Assembly: GCA_028065135.1 (NCBI GenBank)
Contig: JAPTWR010000119.1
Span: 1-25,370 of the forward strand
DNA: 25,370 nt
Direction: 5' to 3'
Source of the DNA: Acidithiobacillus sp.
GTDB taxonomy: Bacteria > Pseudomonadota > Gammaproteobacteria > Acidithiobacillales > Acidithiobacillaceae
The translations under genes were made by a program, and so were the position numbers. Below the pieces are notes generated by a model. That model saw only the letters and a list, made by a program, of their open reading frames with translations. It did not search any database and was not told the DNA's origin. Positions 13,982 to 22,719 of the stretch are shown here, one piece after another. The stretch's first letter is position 1; every line of letters starts with the position of its first letter.

Positions 13982-15372
13982 TGAATATAACCCGCGTTTT
14001 GGTCTGGGAAGGACAACATGATTTCGCCAAACGCCTGGAACGCTGTTTAGGTCAACATTCCGACGCCGAGGTCATCCGCTACGATGATGAGGTAGATCAT
14101 CCCTCCAGCACGGAAGCCATGGACGCGGATATTGTTTTTATCAGTACTACGGCGCTGCGGCGTTATGAAAAAAATCACCTCGCCTGGCAACGTATAGAGG
14201 GCATACCGGTGATTTGGGTGGGAAGTGGAGAACAGAGTATTTATGCGACGACGCCACTGTCCGAACGTGTCGTATTGCCCGCCTATTTTAACTGCGCCAG
14301 TCTTTCCGCGGTACTGAAGCACACCATGCATACCGTGACACACGGTATGGCGAGCAGGCAGCAACTGGCAGAGGATGCCATCCTGCCAGCAGAATTGCCC
14401 ATGGGTAAAGATGGGGATTTCGTCTACCAGTCGTCCTGTATGCACCGCCTGGTGGGTAATGCCCGCCTTTATGGTGCGTTGTCGGTCAACGTGTTGATCC
14501 GTGGTGCCAGCGGCACCGGTAAAGAGTATATCGCTCGTCTGGTGGCGGGTTCCCACCCTGAGTACTGCTCCGGCCCCTTCGTTCCGGTGAACTGTGCGGC
14601 CATTCCAGATGCACTTTTTGAGTCGATTTTTTTCGGCCATGTCCGGGGCGCCTTTACGGGCGCCGTACGCGATCATCTGGGATTTTTACGCGAGGCCCAC
14701 AACGGTACGCTATACCTGGATGAAGTTGGTGACCTGCCTTTTTATCAACAGGTCAAGTTATTGCGTGCATTGGAAGATGGCGTGGTTCATCCGGTAGGTG
14801 GCAATGAAGCAGTACGGACCAATTTTCGCCTCGTTACGGCGACCAACAGACCGCTTATCCATATGATCCGGGAAGGTACGTTCCGGCTGGACCTGTATCA
14901 TCGCATCAGTGTGGTTGAGCTCTATATTCCCACTCTGCAAGAACGCGGTGCGGATGAAAAATGGCTACTATTTATGCATGGTTTTCAGTTGGCACTGGAA
15001 AAATATTCCACGGAAAATGTCGCCTCCCCTGAACTTCCAGGCTGGCTTAAGGACTGGGTTTTTAGTTCGCAGTTTTCGGGTAATGTGCGAGAATTATTCA
15101 ACAGGGCAGCACGGATCGCCGCTTTTTATCTCGGACACGGGACTTTTGACCAAAGCGAATGTATGCATCTTCTTTGCTCCGGCGAGATGGACTGTGAGTC
15201 CGCCGAGAGCTGCACGCCACCAGACTTTTCATCAAGGGCAGAGGAACGTAGCCAGGTTCTAGAGGCGCTGGAAAAAAACCAGTGGCGCCGATTGGAAACG
15301 GCAGATGCCCTGGGTTGGAGCCGTAAGACCCTGTGGCTCAAAATGAAAAAATATGGACTGTCCGGACAATAG
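13981..15372 (+). CDS. Sigma-54-dependent activator with degenerate receiver domain
   Basis: The 463-residue protein is a bacterial enhancer-binding protein. The AAA+ core is intact: Walker A GASGTGKE (175-182), the sigma-54-contacting GAFTGA loop (223-228), Walker B LYLDEV (244-249), TATNR (286-290), arginine-finger region FRLDLYHR (301-308) and sensor II GNVRELFN (367-374). A Fis-type helix-turn-helix closes it (about 425-460, ETADALGWSRKTLWLKMKKYGL without its last part being unusual). The N-terminus (1-120) looks receiver-like, but the acidic pair after beta-1 is WE and the phosphorylation Asp position reads IVFIS, so phosphorylation is unlikely. Control may be by another input or by expression level. 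It is embedded in the operon and likely activates the sigma-54 elements at 490, 1423 and 2543. Confidence 0.88.
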   Translation: MNITRVLVWEGQHDFAKRLERCLGQHSDAEVIRYDDEVDHPSSTEAMDADIVFISTTALRRYEKNHLAWQRIEGIPVIWVGSGEQSIYATTPLSERVVLPAYFNCASLSAVLKHTMHTVTHGMASRQQLAEDAILPAELPMGKDGDFVYQSSCMHRLVGNARLYGALSVNVLIRGASGTGKEYIARLVAGSHPEYCSGPFVPVNCAAIPDALFESIFFGHVRGAFTGAVRDHLGFLREAHNGTLYLDEVGDLPFYQQVKLLRALEDGVVHPVGGNEAVRTNFRLVTATNRPLIHMIREGTFRLDLYHRISVVELYIPTLQERGADEKWLLFMHGFQLALEKYSTENVASPELPGWLKDWVFSSQFSGNVRELFNRAARIAAFYLGHGTFDQSECMHLLCSGEMDCESAESCTPPDFSSRAEERSQVLEALEKNQWRRLETADALGWSRKTLWLKMKKYGLSGQ

Positions 15373-15473
15373 AAAATGTACCGTGCAATAAATCAGTTGG
15401 TGATGGCAAAAATCGGTCGTATGGCCCGATTGCAACCGCAAGACAATTACGCGTTTTCACAGGGAGAAGCAGG

Positions 15474-16244
15474 ATGCTGAATATGAAAAAACAAAGCGGT
15501 AAATGGGATGTCCGGCTGGCGGTGCTTGCGGTCATTTTAGGTGTCTTATCGGTCACGGAGATAGCCCATGCAACCACTGCGAGCAGTGCATCCGTACCCG
15601 CCGGTGTGAGTACCAGGCAGGCCGTGCCGTCTGCCGCGCCGGCAGAGGCTCCCGTACTGACTCAACATGTGTTGCAGTTGATCAAGGAACACCGGCTGGT
15701 GGAACTGAGGACCATATATAATGGCCCTTTCGCGGCGGCCATGTTCTTTAATCCGAGTACGCTCGACTATACAGTCGTTCTGCTGAAGAACCACAATTTC
15801 TGGTGGGTCGGACAAACTGCTGACGGTCACAAGGCGGAAATGCTTTACACTAAACTAGCGACGCAAACCATACGGTTATCCGCACCGAACATCGCCAAAA
15901 TTCAGTTGGATGCGCGTATCGCCGTTGCGCGCAGCAGCTTGCTTGCACAACAAAAGCGCGAAGCGGAATTGGCCCAGCAGATCTCTGCCCAGCAAAAGAT
16001 CGTGCAAGCGGGAACTGCGGCGCAGAGCCAGCTTCTCTCCGAGGCGGAAGCGCTGGACTCCAAGCGCCAGGAACTGGAGCGCGAACTGAACCAAACCAAT
16101 ACCGCGATTGCCGGACTACAGAGCAAGGCACAGGATGGCCCGTCTCTGGATAATATGCATACACCAGCCTCAGCCCCTGCGCCTGTCCAGAAGGCCCTTG
16201 TTCGCAAGTCTGATATTCAGATGCGGGCTACCGCGCATCCATGA
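15474..16244 (+). CDS. DUF2968-like periplasmic coiled-coil protein
   Basis: I place the start at ATG 15474, preceded by GGGAG (15462-15466) at 7 bases; ATG 15483 is an alternative. The 256-residue protein has a signal peptide (about 1-34, cleavage near AHA). A compact region follows, LIKEHRLVELRTIYNGPFAAAMFFNPSTLDYTVVLLKNHNFWWVG (about 68-112, read as several pieces), then a long Gln/Glu/Ala coiled coil (about 140-215) and a Pro/Ala tail. The LVELRTxYNG...FW pattern matches my memory of DUF2968, a proteobacterial family of unknown role. A 101-base gap separates it from the activator gene, and it overlaps the ABC transporter gene by ATGA, so it is part of the T1SS unit. A structural helper in secretion is plausible but unproven. 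Confidence 0.7.
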   Translation: MLNMKKQSGKWDVRLAVLAVILGVLSVTEIAHATTASSASVPAGVSTRQAVPSAAPAEAPVLTQHVLQLIKEHRLVELRTIYNGPFAAAMFFNPSTLDYTVVLLKNHNFWWVGQTADGHKAEMLYTKLATQTIRLSAPNIAKIQLDARIAVARSSLLAQQKREAELAQQISAQQKIVQAGTAAQSQLLSEAEALDSKRQELERELNQTNTAIAGLQSKAQDGPSLDNMHTPASAPAPVQKALVRKSDIQMRATAHP

Positions 16245-18412
16245 CGGCAGAGGAAAACAGGGGTGACAGTGCTGCCGAGTCCACCGTCCAGGGCAATGCC
16301 AGTAGCATTGCCTCCAGCGGGTTACAGTGCCTCGCGCTGATTGCGGGGTATTACCAGCGGCCCTGTAATGCGGAGCAGTTAGCCCGTGCTTTGGGTATGT
16401 CCGAACCCATTCTGCCGCTTGGAAAAATTATTCTGGCAGCCCGCGAAGTACGTCTCGTGGCTAAGGCGGTGCAGTTGAAATGGACGGATTTGGCCCGCCA
16501 GACTTATCCGGTGATGGCCGAGTTGCAGGACGGCAATTACCTCGTGCTGGCCCGTTTCGAGAATAACCGTCTGGTCACAGTGGATCCGTCGCGCGGCCAA
16601 CTGATACTGGATGAGGCCATTCTCAATCAGGTTTGGACTGGCCGGGTATTACTCATCAAACCGCGCTTCGAGTGGAATACGGCGGGGCAACGCTTCGGCT
16701 TGCGCTGGTTTATTCCCATTATTCTTAAATACCGGCAACCGGTTATCGAGGTCCTGGCGGCGGCTTTTGTGGTACAGATGTTTGGTCTGGCTATGCCGTT
16801 ATTCGTACAACTGGTGATCGACCGGGTACTGGTATATCACAGTCTGCCCACCCTGAACATTTTGGCGGTAGGGATGCTGGTGGTGATTGCCTTTGAAACT
16901 ACCCTGAATGTGCTCAAAACGCTGATGATGACCCATACGACCAACCGTATCGACGTCACCCTCGGTGCACGCCTGTTCGCCCATGTATTGCGTATCCCCA
17001 TGCGCTATTTTGAAACCCGGACCGTCGGTTCGACCATAGCCCGGGTGCGGGAACTGGAAGTGATCCGGCAGTTTCTTACCGGCCCCACCCTCATGGCATT
17101 TATCGATGTCTGGTTCGTCGGTATTTTCCTTGTCGTACTGCTCTTTTACAGCGTGCGTCTCACTTTGGTGGTATTGGCCACCATACCCTTCATGGTAGGC
17201 ATATCCCTCCTGATATTTCCCATTCTGCGGCGTCTGCTACAGGAACGCTTTGATCGGAGCGCCGAAAACCAGTCTTTTCTGGTAGAGACCATTACCGGTA
17301 TTCAAACGGTAAAGGCGCTCGCTATTGAGTCGCGCATTTACCAACGCTGGGAACAGAGTTTATCGCGTTATGTGATGGCTTCTTATCGTGTTGATCGTCT
17401 GGCGGGGGTGACCGGCTCCCTGACGCAAATGATTCAACGGATGGGGACGCTGGCGATTCTCTGGGTAGGTGTCAAACTCACGTTATCTGGAGACATCAGC
17501 GTCGGTGAATTGATTGCCTTCCAGATGATTTCCGGCCAGGTGACCGGCCCTATCCTTCGCCTGGCGCAGTTATGGCAGCATTTTCAGCAGGTCGGTGTTT
17601 CTGTGAGTCGTATGGGCGATTTAATGAATACGCCGGCAGAACCTGTAATTGATGTCGGCAAGGCGTCGCCGGCCGCGCTCCATGGCCGGGTCACCCTGGA
17701 AAACGTGCACTTTCGTTATACGGCGGATGGCGATGAGGTGCTGAAGGGCATCAGCTTTGATATTCCGGCGGGTTCTTTCGTCGGTATTGTCGGGCGCAGC
17801 GGTTCCGGAAAAAGTACCCTGGCAAAGATGTTGCAGCGCTTATATCTTCCGGATTCCGGTAATGTGCTTATTGATGGCATCGATTTACGGCATGTGGAAC
17901 CCAATTGGTTGCGTCGGCAAATTGGCGTGGTACTGCAGGATAATTTTCTGTTTTCGGGAACCATTCGTGAAAATATAGCGATGGTTTATCCGGAAGTGCC
18001 CTTCGATAGAATTATTGCCGCAGCAGAACTTGCTGGCGCCCATGAGTTTATCAACAAACTCCCTGACGCCTACGACACCAAGGTTGGCGAACGGGGTGAT
18101 TCGTTGTCGGGCGGCCAGAGGCAGCGCATTGCCATCGCCCGCGCCTTGCTGGGCGATCCGCGGATTCTAATTTTTGATGAAGCCACCAGTGCACTGGATT
18201 ATGAATCCGAGCGCATTATATGGAAAAACCTCTCTAAAATCTGCCAGGGGCGTACGGTATTTATGGCGGCGCACCGTTTGGCTTCTATCCGCTCAGCGGA
18301 TATCGTCCTCGTTCTGGACAATGGTGAATTGGTGGAGCATGGCCCGCATCAGGCGTTGATGGCGCAAAAAGGGATATACGCCCTTTTGGCCCGTGATGAA
18401 GAGGGGGCTTGA
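16241..18412 (+). CDS. T1SS ABC exporter with inactive C39-like domain (HlyB type)
   Basis: The 723-residue exporter has three parts: an N-terminal C39-like domain (about 20-140), a six-helix membrane domain (about 158-440) and a nucleotide-binding domain. Walker A GRSGSGKST is at 518-526, signature LSGGQ at 622-626, Walker B ILIFDE at 642-647, and the H-loop is AAHRLAS. In active C39 peptidases the motif is CGAACLAMIA; here it is SGLQCLALIA, so Ser26 sits at the catalytic Cys position, and the GHF His is replaced (GNYLVL, Asn99). The domain is therefore a substrate-binding C39-like domain as in HlyB, which exports proteins with uncleaved C-terminal signals. It overlaps the DUF2968-like gene by ATGA and is followed by the adaptor after 1 base. 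Confidence 0.93.
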   Translation: MTAEENRGDSAAESTVQGNASSIASSGLQCLALIAGYYQRPCNAEQLARALGMSEPILPLGKIILAAREVRLVAKAVQLKWTDLARQTYPVMAELQDGNYLVLARFENNRLVTVDPSRGQLILDEAILNQVWTGRVLLIKPRFEWNTAGQRFGLRWFIPIILKYRQPVIEVLAAAFVVQMFGLAMPLFVQLVIDRVLVYHSLPTLNILAVGMLVVIAFETTLNVLKTLMMTHTTNRIDVTLGARLFAHVLRIPMRYFETRTVGSTIARVRELEVIRQFLTGPTLMAFIDVWFVGIFLVVLLFYSVRLTLVVLATIPFMVGISLLIFPILRRLLQERFDRSAENQSFLVETITGIQTVKALAIESRIYQRWEQSLSRYVMASYRVDRLAGVTGSLTQMIQRMGTLAILWVGVKLTLSGDISVGELIAFQMISGQVTGPILRLAQLWQHFQQVGVSVSRMGDLMNTPAEPVIDVGKASPAALHGRVTLENVHFRYTADGDEVLKGISFDIPAGSFVGIVGRSGSGKSTLAKMLQRLYLPDSGNVLIDGIDLRHVEPNWLRRQIGVVLQDNFLFSGTIRENIAMVYPEVPFDRIIAAAELAGAHEFINKLPDAYDTKVGERGDSLSGGQRQRIAIARALLGDPRILIFDEATSALDYESERIIWKNLSKICQGRTVFMAAHRLASIRSADIVLVLDNGELVEHGPHQALMAQKGIYALLARDEEGA

Positions 18413-18413
18413 T

Positions 18414-19811
18414 ATGGGACAGCTCAGCAACAACCTGCGCGGCGGTTTGACGGAGGCACGGGAACGGAACCGCCAGGCGGCGCTGAAAAAGCTCGAAAAT
18501 GAGTTTTTACCGCCGCTGCTTGAAATTCAGGAACGGCCACCGGCGCCGTGGCAACACTGGATCCTCTGGACACTGCTGATTTTTCTTTTGGCGACGTTAT
18601 TGTGGGCTTATCTGGGTAAAATCAATATCGTGGCGACGGCGACCGGCCAGTTTGTTCCCGACGGCCGAGTCAAAGTCGTTCAGCCCCTATCCACGGCTAC
18701 CGTCGATCACATCTACGTGCATGACGGTGAAATAGTGCATAAGGGGCAACTTCTGGTAGCGCTCAATCCGGCAGTGACCCAGGCGAATTTGCAGGCCACA
18801 CAGCAAGAATTGACCTTCCGGAATTTGCAGCAGGCACGCATACACGCACAATTGAACGGGCGGGCCGCTGTCACCCCCGTATCGGGCACAAACTCTGAAT
18901 ATGTACGGATGGAAACGGCGTTACAGGCCGCCCAGGAAGCCGCTTATCACAGCCGTCTGCAGTCGGCACAATCACGTCAGGACCAGAATGCAACGGCGCT
19001 GAACTCAGCGCGGGTACTAGCCCAAAGTTTAGAGAATCAGGACGCACTGTTACATCCGCAGGTCATTGCCGATGCTTCCCTGGCCAGAAGCGGTGCGATA
19101 GCCCGTATGGAATACGAAAACGCGCGGCAAAAAGAAATCAGCCTGCAAAGTCAGATCACCCAGAACCAGGGGGATATTGCCCGTTATAGACAACGGCAGG
19201 CAGAACTCCGCCAGGATATCGAAGGTATCAAGGCGAATTATCATGCCACATTGCTGCACAGCCTCGGAGAAAATACTCAGTCGCTGATTTCGTTGCGGGC
19301 ACAACAAAAACACGCGAGCCACGATTTGTCCCTACACGAATTGCGGTCGCCGGTAGACGGCATTGTACAAGACCTCACGGTGCGTAACGTGGGTGAGGTG
19401 GTGACTGCCGCGCAACCCGTAGTCAGTGTGGTCCCGAGCGATACGCCACTGGTGGTAGAGGCTTATCTGCCCGATAGCCATATGGCTTTCGTGCATGTCG
19501 GACAAACGGTACGGGTAAAGGTATCTGCCTATCCCTTCGAGCAGTACGGCGCACTGCAGGGGTTTGTCCGGAAAATCAGCCCGGATGCCGTTTCTCCACA
19601 CGGGGCTAATAAGTCACCGGCAGGTACGGGATTATTTTACCGGGTTCGTATTACCGTCGCCCACCCCTATCTGATGGTACACGGGGCCTCTGTTAAAATG
19701 CGTCCGGGCATGTCTGTATCTGCCAACATAAACACCGGCAGGCGTCGAATAATTCAGTTTTTTCTTGGCCCCTTATTTCGGGATTGGGATGAAGGACTAT
19801 CGGTTCGATGA
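18414..19811 (+). CDS. T1SS membrane fusion protein, HlyD family
   Basis: The 465-residue adaptor bridges the ABC exporter and the TolC-like pore. It has a cytoplasmic N-terminal region of about 45 residues, one membrane helix (WILWTLLIFLLATLLWAYLG, about 48-67) and the first half of a lipoyl domain (VVQPLSTATVDHIYVHDGEIV). A long alpha-hairpin coiled coil (about 125-300) follows, then the second lipoyl half (LRSPVDGIVQDL) and the beta-barrel region with VVPSDTPLVVEAYLPD. This is the HlyD/LapC layout. The ATG at 18414 lies one base after the exporter stop and is preceded by GAGGGGG; GTG 18393 is an alternative. It overlaps the tolC-like gene by ATGA. Confidence 0.92.
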   Translation: MGQLSNNLRGGLTEARERNRQAALKKLENEFLPPLLEIQERPPAPWQHWILWTLLIFLLATLLWAYLGKINIVATATGQFVPDGRVKVVQPLSTATVDHIYVHDGEIVHKGQLLVALNPAVTQANLQATQQELTFRNLQQARIHAQLNGRAAVTPVSGTNSEYVRMETALQAAQEAAYHSRLQSAQSRQDQNATALNSARVLAQSLENQDALLHPQVIADASLARSGAIARMEYENARQKEISLQSQITQNQGDIARYRQRQAELRQDIEGIKANYHATLLHSLGENTQSLISLRAQQKHASHDLSLHELRSPVDGIVQDLTVRNVGEVVTAAQPVVSVVPSDTPLVVEAYLPDSHMAFVHVGQTVRVKVSAYPFEQYGALQGFVRKISPDAVSPHGANKSPAGTGLFYRVRITVAHPYLMVHGASVKMRPGMSVSANINTGRRRIIQFFLGPLFRDWDEGLSVR

Positions 19812-21664
19812 AGAAATTGACTTCACGACGGCTAGCCCGTGCTCCGCATCCGGGTAATACCCGCCTGGCAGCAGCCTGCTGGATTATGATAGGAATGGTA
19901 CCGGGGGCGTATGCGGGATCGTTGACGCAGAATGATGCGGATGGCACCGGATTGAGTTCAGCTCTGATGGGGGCATTGCCGACCTCACCGGAATATGTCG
20001 CCCCCGTCCAGCTTCCACCAGCACGGGTCCGGAAGGCGGTTAAAAAGCATCCGTTGGTGGGCCCCGCGCAAACTCGACCGGGGCCAGCAGCAATCCGGCC
20101 ACAAACGGTGCCGCCCCACCCGGTCCCCCCGGCGCCGGTTGCGCCCGCGTTGCCCCCCGGGTCCGGGGTAACCCAAAGCCGGAAGACCACCGAGGCAGCT
20201 ATCAGCCCCGCAGATCATGCTGCCGCCGTAACCATTATGGCGCCGCCCACGCCGGCCTTGCCGGAGCTGCAAGCTCCCGCTCACTCGTCAGTGGCGCCGG
20301 TGGGGGTCATGGCGGCTGGTGACAGCAAGCTGCATGAGATGCTGGCCATCGCCCTGGCGAATAATTCGGATCTCCGTCTGGCCGATCAATCGCTACACGA
20401 GGCACGGGCCGAATCACTGGATGCCTTCGGGCAGTTTCTGCCGCATCTTAATTTTCAGACACAAACCCAATTATACGGCAACCAGACTAACGCTCCTTCC
20501 GTGTCACTGATCGGCTCTACTATTGTGGTGACCCAAGGCAATAATTATTCCAGTTATCTCAGTGTGATGGCCAGCCTGAACCTGTTCGAAGGCGGGCAGG
20601 GGATCGAGAATCTGGCCGCTTCCCACCAGGGTGTAACTGCGGGTCGTGAGCAGGTGGCTGAGCAGCGCATGCGCACCGCATTGAATGTGCTGGCGGGCTA
20701 CGAAGGTTTACAGAGCCTCCAGTGGCAATTGCAGGCGCTCAAGCGATCTTTGGCTTTTATGGAGCAGGATCTTGCCCTGACCGAACAACGTGTGCGGGAG
20801 GGAAACCAAAGCCAGATTAACTTAAACCAAATGCAGAGCCAGATCGCCAACCTGGAGTCACAGCGCCAGGACACGGAAAGGCGGTTGACGAGGGCGCAAA
20901 CGAATCTTGCCCTGCTGCTGGGCAAAAACGGTGCCTTCGATTTGGTGCAGTCCGGAGTGCACAATAGCATACCCTCCCCGCCGGAGTTTGATGCCGCAGC
21001 CGTGGCCGATGAGGCCGTAGAAAACCTGCCCAGTGTGCAGGTTGCCCGTTCGGCACTGCACAAGGCGAGGGATCATGTGGATGCGGTGCGTGGTTCCTTT
21101 CTCCCGGATGTGAATCTGCAGGCCGGGTATAACTGGATAGGGACATCCAGTCATGGGTTCGGCCGTGCCATCGGTGGTACAGCGCCCAGCAATTATACGG
21201 TGGGTGTTTCTATTACGCAGACTCTCGCACCTTTTACGGGACATCTTGCCAAACTGGATACGGCAGAGGCGCAGTCGGAAGCGGCGTTGATTCGGTACCA
21301 GCGTGCGTTGCAGCAAGGGCGTCAGCAACTACGGGTTAACCGGGAGGAATTGCGGGCAGGCGCAGCCCGCCTGGCGGCGCTGACGAGTATCTATGCCCAT
21401 GCCCGGCAAAACCAGAAATTGATGGAAGATCTCTATGTGCATGGGCGCATCAGCAAAACAGAACTGCATGCTGCGCAAATCAAAACCTTGAATGCTCAAG
21501 ATGCCTGTCGTGACGCCCGGGCGCAACTGCAGGTGGCTCGTTGGATGTTGTACGCCATGGTGGATCCACAGCATCTTGCGGACAGCTTGCTGAGGAAAAC
21601 GCTGGCCGAAGGCGCTGGTCGTGGCGCGCCGTCATCTTCAGGAGCCGGCGCTGAACACGCTTAA
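19808..21664 (+). CDS. TolC-family outer membrane protein with Pro-rich N-terminal extension
   Basis: The 618-residue protein is the outer membrane channel of the T1SS. A signal peptide ends near AYA (residue 36). Residues about 60-165 are dominated by Pro, Ala and Val (for example PPHPVPPAPVAPALPPG), an extension absent from ordinary TolC proteins. The two outer membrane efflux protein repeats follow: LHEMLAIALANNSDLRLADQ from about 175, and the second unit from about residue 395, with ENLPSVQVARSALHKARDHV. The coiled-coil segments contain Gln-rich helices (INLNQMQSQIANLESQRQD). The start overlaps the adaptor gene by ATGA. The extension might span peptidoglycan or bind a partner such as the TonB-like protein. 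Confidence 0.9.
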   Translation: MKKLTSRRLARAPHPGNTRLAAACWIMIGMVPGAYAGSLTQNDADGTGLSSALMGALPTSPEYVAPVQLPPARVRKAVKKHPLVGPAQTRPGPAAIRPQTVPPHPVPPAPVAPALPPGSGVTQSRKTTEAAISPADHAAAVTIMAPPTPALPELQAPAHSSVAPVGVMAAGDSKLHEMLAIALANNSDLRLADQSLHEARAESLDAFGQFLPHLNFQTQTQLYGNQTNAPSVSLIGSTIVVTQGNNYSSYLSVMASLNLFEGGQGIENLAASHQGVTAGREQVAEQRMRTALNVLAGYEGLQSLQWQLQALKRSLAFMEQDLALTEQRVREGNQSQINLNQMQSQIANLESQRQDTERRLTRAQTNLALLLGKNGAFDLVQSGVHNSIPSPPEFDAAAVADEAVENLPSVQVARSALHKARDHVDAVRGSFLPDVNLQAGYNWIGTSSHGFGRAIGGTAPSNYTVGVSITQTLAPFTGHLAKLDTAEAQSEAALIRYQRALQQGRQQLRVNREELRAGAARLAALTSIYAHARQNQKLMEDLYVHGRISKTELHAAQIKTLNAQDACRDARAQLQVARWMLYAMVDPQHLADSLLRKTLAEGAGRGAPSSSGAGAEHA

Positions 21665-22469
21665 TCGCTTTGTGCTGATTTTTTCCAGGGACAGGTTAAC
21701 CCTGTGGCTGATCGGCGCTGCGGCTTGCATCGTGTCGCTGACATTGTTGATCTATTACACCATCAGCCGTGATGCCACCAGGACCGTAGCGGCGCCCTCA
21801 GCCTTTCATATGGTCAGAATGCCGCCAGCGCCCTCGACCCCTGCTGCGGCATCGCCGCTGGCAAAAATACCCTCTGCCGATCTGCACGGCAAGGCGCCCA
21901 AAGTGTCGTCCGGGTCCTCCAGCAGCCACGTCGGTACGCTTCAGACAAAAAAACACAATCCCGTAAAGTCCTCGCACACGCACAGCGCACGGCCTGCCCG
22001 TTCAGTCATGCATTCCGTCATGACCCATACTGCTTTTCCGCCTCCTGCATGGACCGTTTCCACCCCCCATAAGGCCAATCTGATCAGCCATTATGTAACA
22101 TATTGGATACGACAAGTGGAAAGTGCGAGTACGGGAGAATCGCCCATAAGGAGGAAGGGCGAGATTCAGGTGCGGGTTACGGTATCCCGCGATGGCCATC
22201 TGGCGCAGTTGTCCGTTATTCGGTCGACCCTGCCAGCCAGCGCCGCAAATAAAGCGGTTCGCATGATTCGTACCGCCTCCCCGTTTGCGCCTTTTCCCGA
22301 GGATTTAGCCCGGCAGGCCAACAAATTGGTGATCAGTTGTACAATGAGTTTTCTGAACGACAATATCGGACCCCAATCGCAGCCATCTTCATTGGCTAGC
22401 GCAGGAGTTATGGCAAGCCAGGGGCTGACAGAAAGCTTATCTCAGGCGTTATTGGGTTCCGACTCCTGA
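21621..22469 (+). CDS. TonB-like energy transducer / TonB C-terminal domain protein
   Basis: The 282-residue product has an N-terminal membrane helix (about 26-48), a Pro/Ser/Ala/His-rich linker (about 55-140) and a TonB C-terminal domain (about 145-240). The last contains ISHYVTYWIRQVESAS, GEIQVRVTVSRDGHLAQLSV and AVRMIRTASPFAPFPEDL, the usual three-stranded pattern. A Ser-rich tail follows. I chose GTG 21621, with GAAGG at 21608-21612 and 8-base spacing, which overlaps the tolC-like gene by 44 bases; the weaker alternatives are CTG 21651 and GTG 21672. No ExbB/ExbD or TonB-dependent receptor is nearby. Its place at the end of a T1SS operon recalls HasB beside the haem-binding HasA exporter, but whether it is energised or a scaffold is unknown. 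Confidence 0.82.
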   Translation: MARRHLQEPALNTLNRFVLIFSRDRLTLWLIGAAACIVSLTLLIYYTISRDATRTVAAPSAFHMVRMPPAPSTPAAASPLAKIPSADLHGKAPKVSSGSSSSHVGTLQTKKHNPVKSSHTHSARPARSVMHSVMTHTAFPPPAWTVSTPHKANLISHYVTYWIRQVESASTGESPIRRKGEIQVRVTVSRDGHLAQLSVIRSTLPASAANKAVRMIRTASPFAPFPEDLARQANKLVISCTMSFLNDNIGPQSQPSSLASAGVMASQGLTESLSQALLGSDS

Positions 22470-22504
22470 TATTTAAGAATTGTTTAATTAAGGTCAGGCA
22501 GGCC

Positions 22505-22530
22505 ATAAAAAGAGGTGCGGCACCTCTGTT
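22505..22530 (-). terminator. Palindromic hairpin, probable terminator (best on minus strand)
   Basis: AGAGGTGC (22511-22518) and GCACCTCT (22520-22527) form a perfect inverted repeat around a single central base. On the minus strand the hairpin is followed by a run of five T residues (complement of AAAAA at 22507-22511), a good intrinsic terminator for the recombinase transcript. On the plus strand the downstream T content is poor, so ending of the T1SS operon here would be less efficient. Confidence 0.5.
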
Positions 22531-22719
22531 ATCTTCTAAACTTATGAGCCAATAACTTTAATCTTATGCGGAATGACACGATTTAATCGACACTCACTTT
22601 CCGGACGCTTTTGGGGCCATTTCTGGCCCTGAATCTGTCAATTAACCCATCCATCTTTCCATGTCTAGTAAGCGCCACCCAAGCGCGCTGCGTACTGACA
22701 ACAATTTCTGGACGTCCGG

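Noticed and set aside
15422..15433. Possible sigma-54 element TGGCCC...TTGC before the DUF2968-like gene
   Set aside because: The GG and GC are only 7 bases apart; sigma-54 needs 10, so the T1SS unit has no visible sigma-54 promoter of its own.
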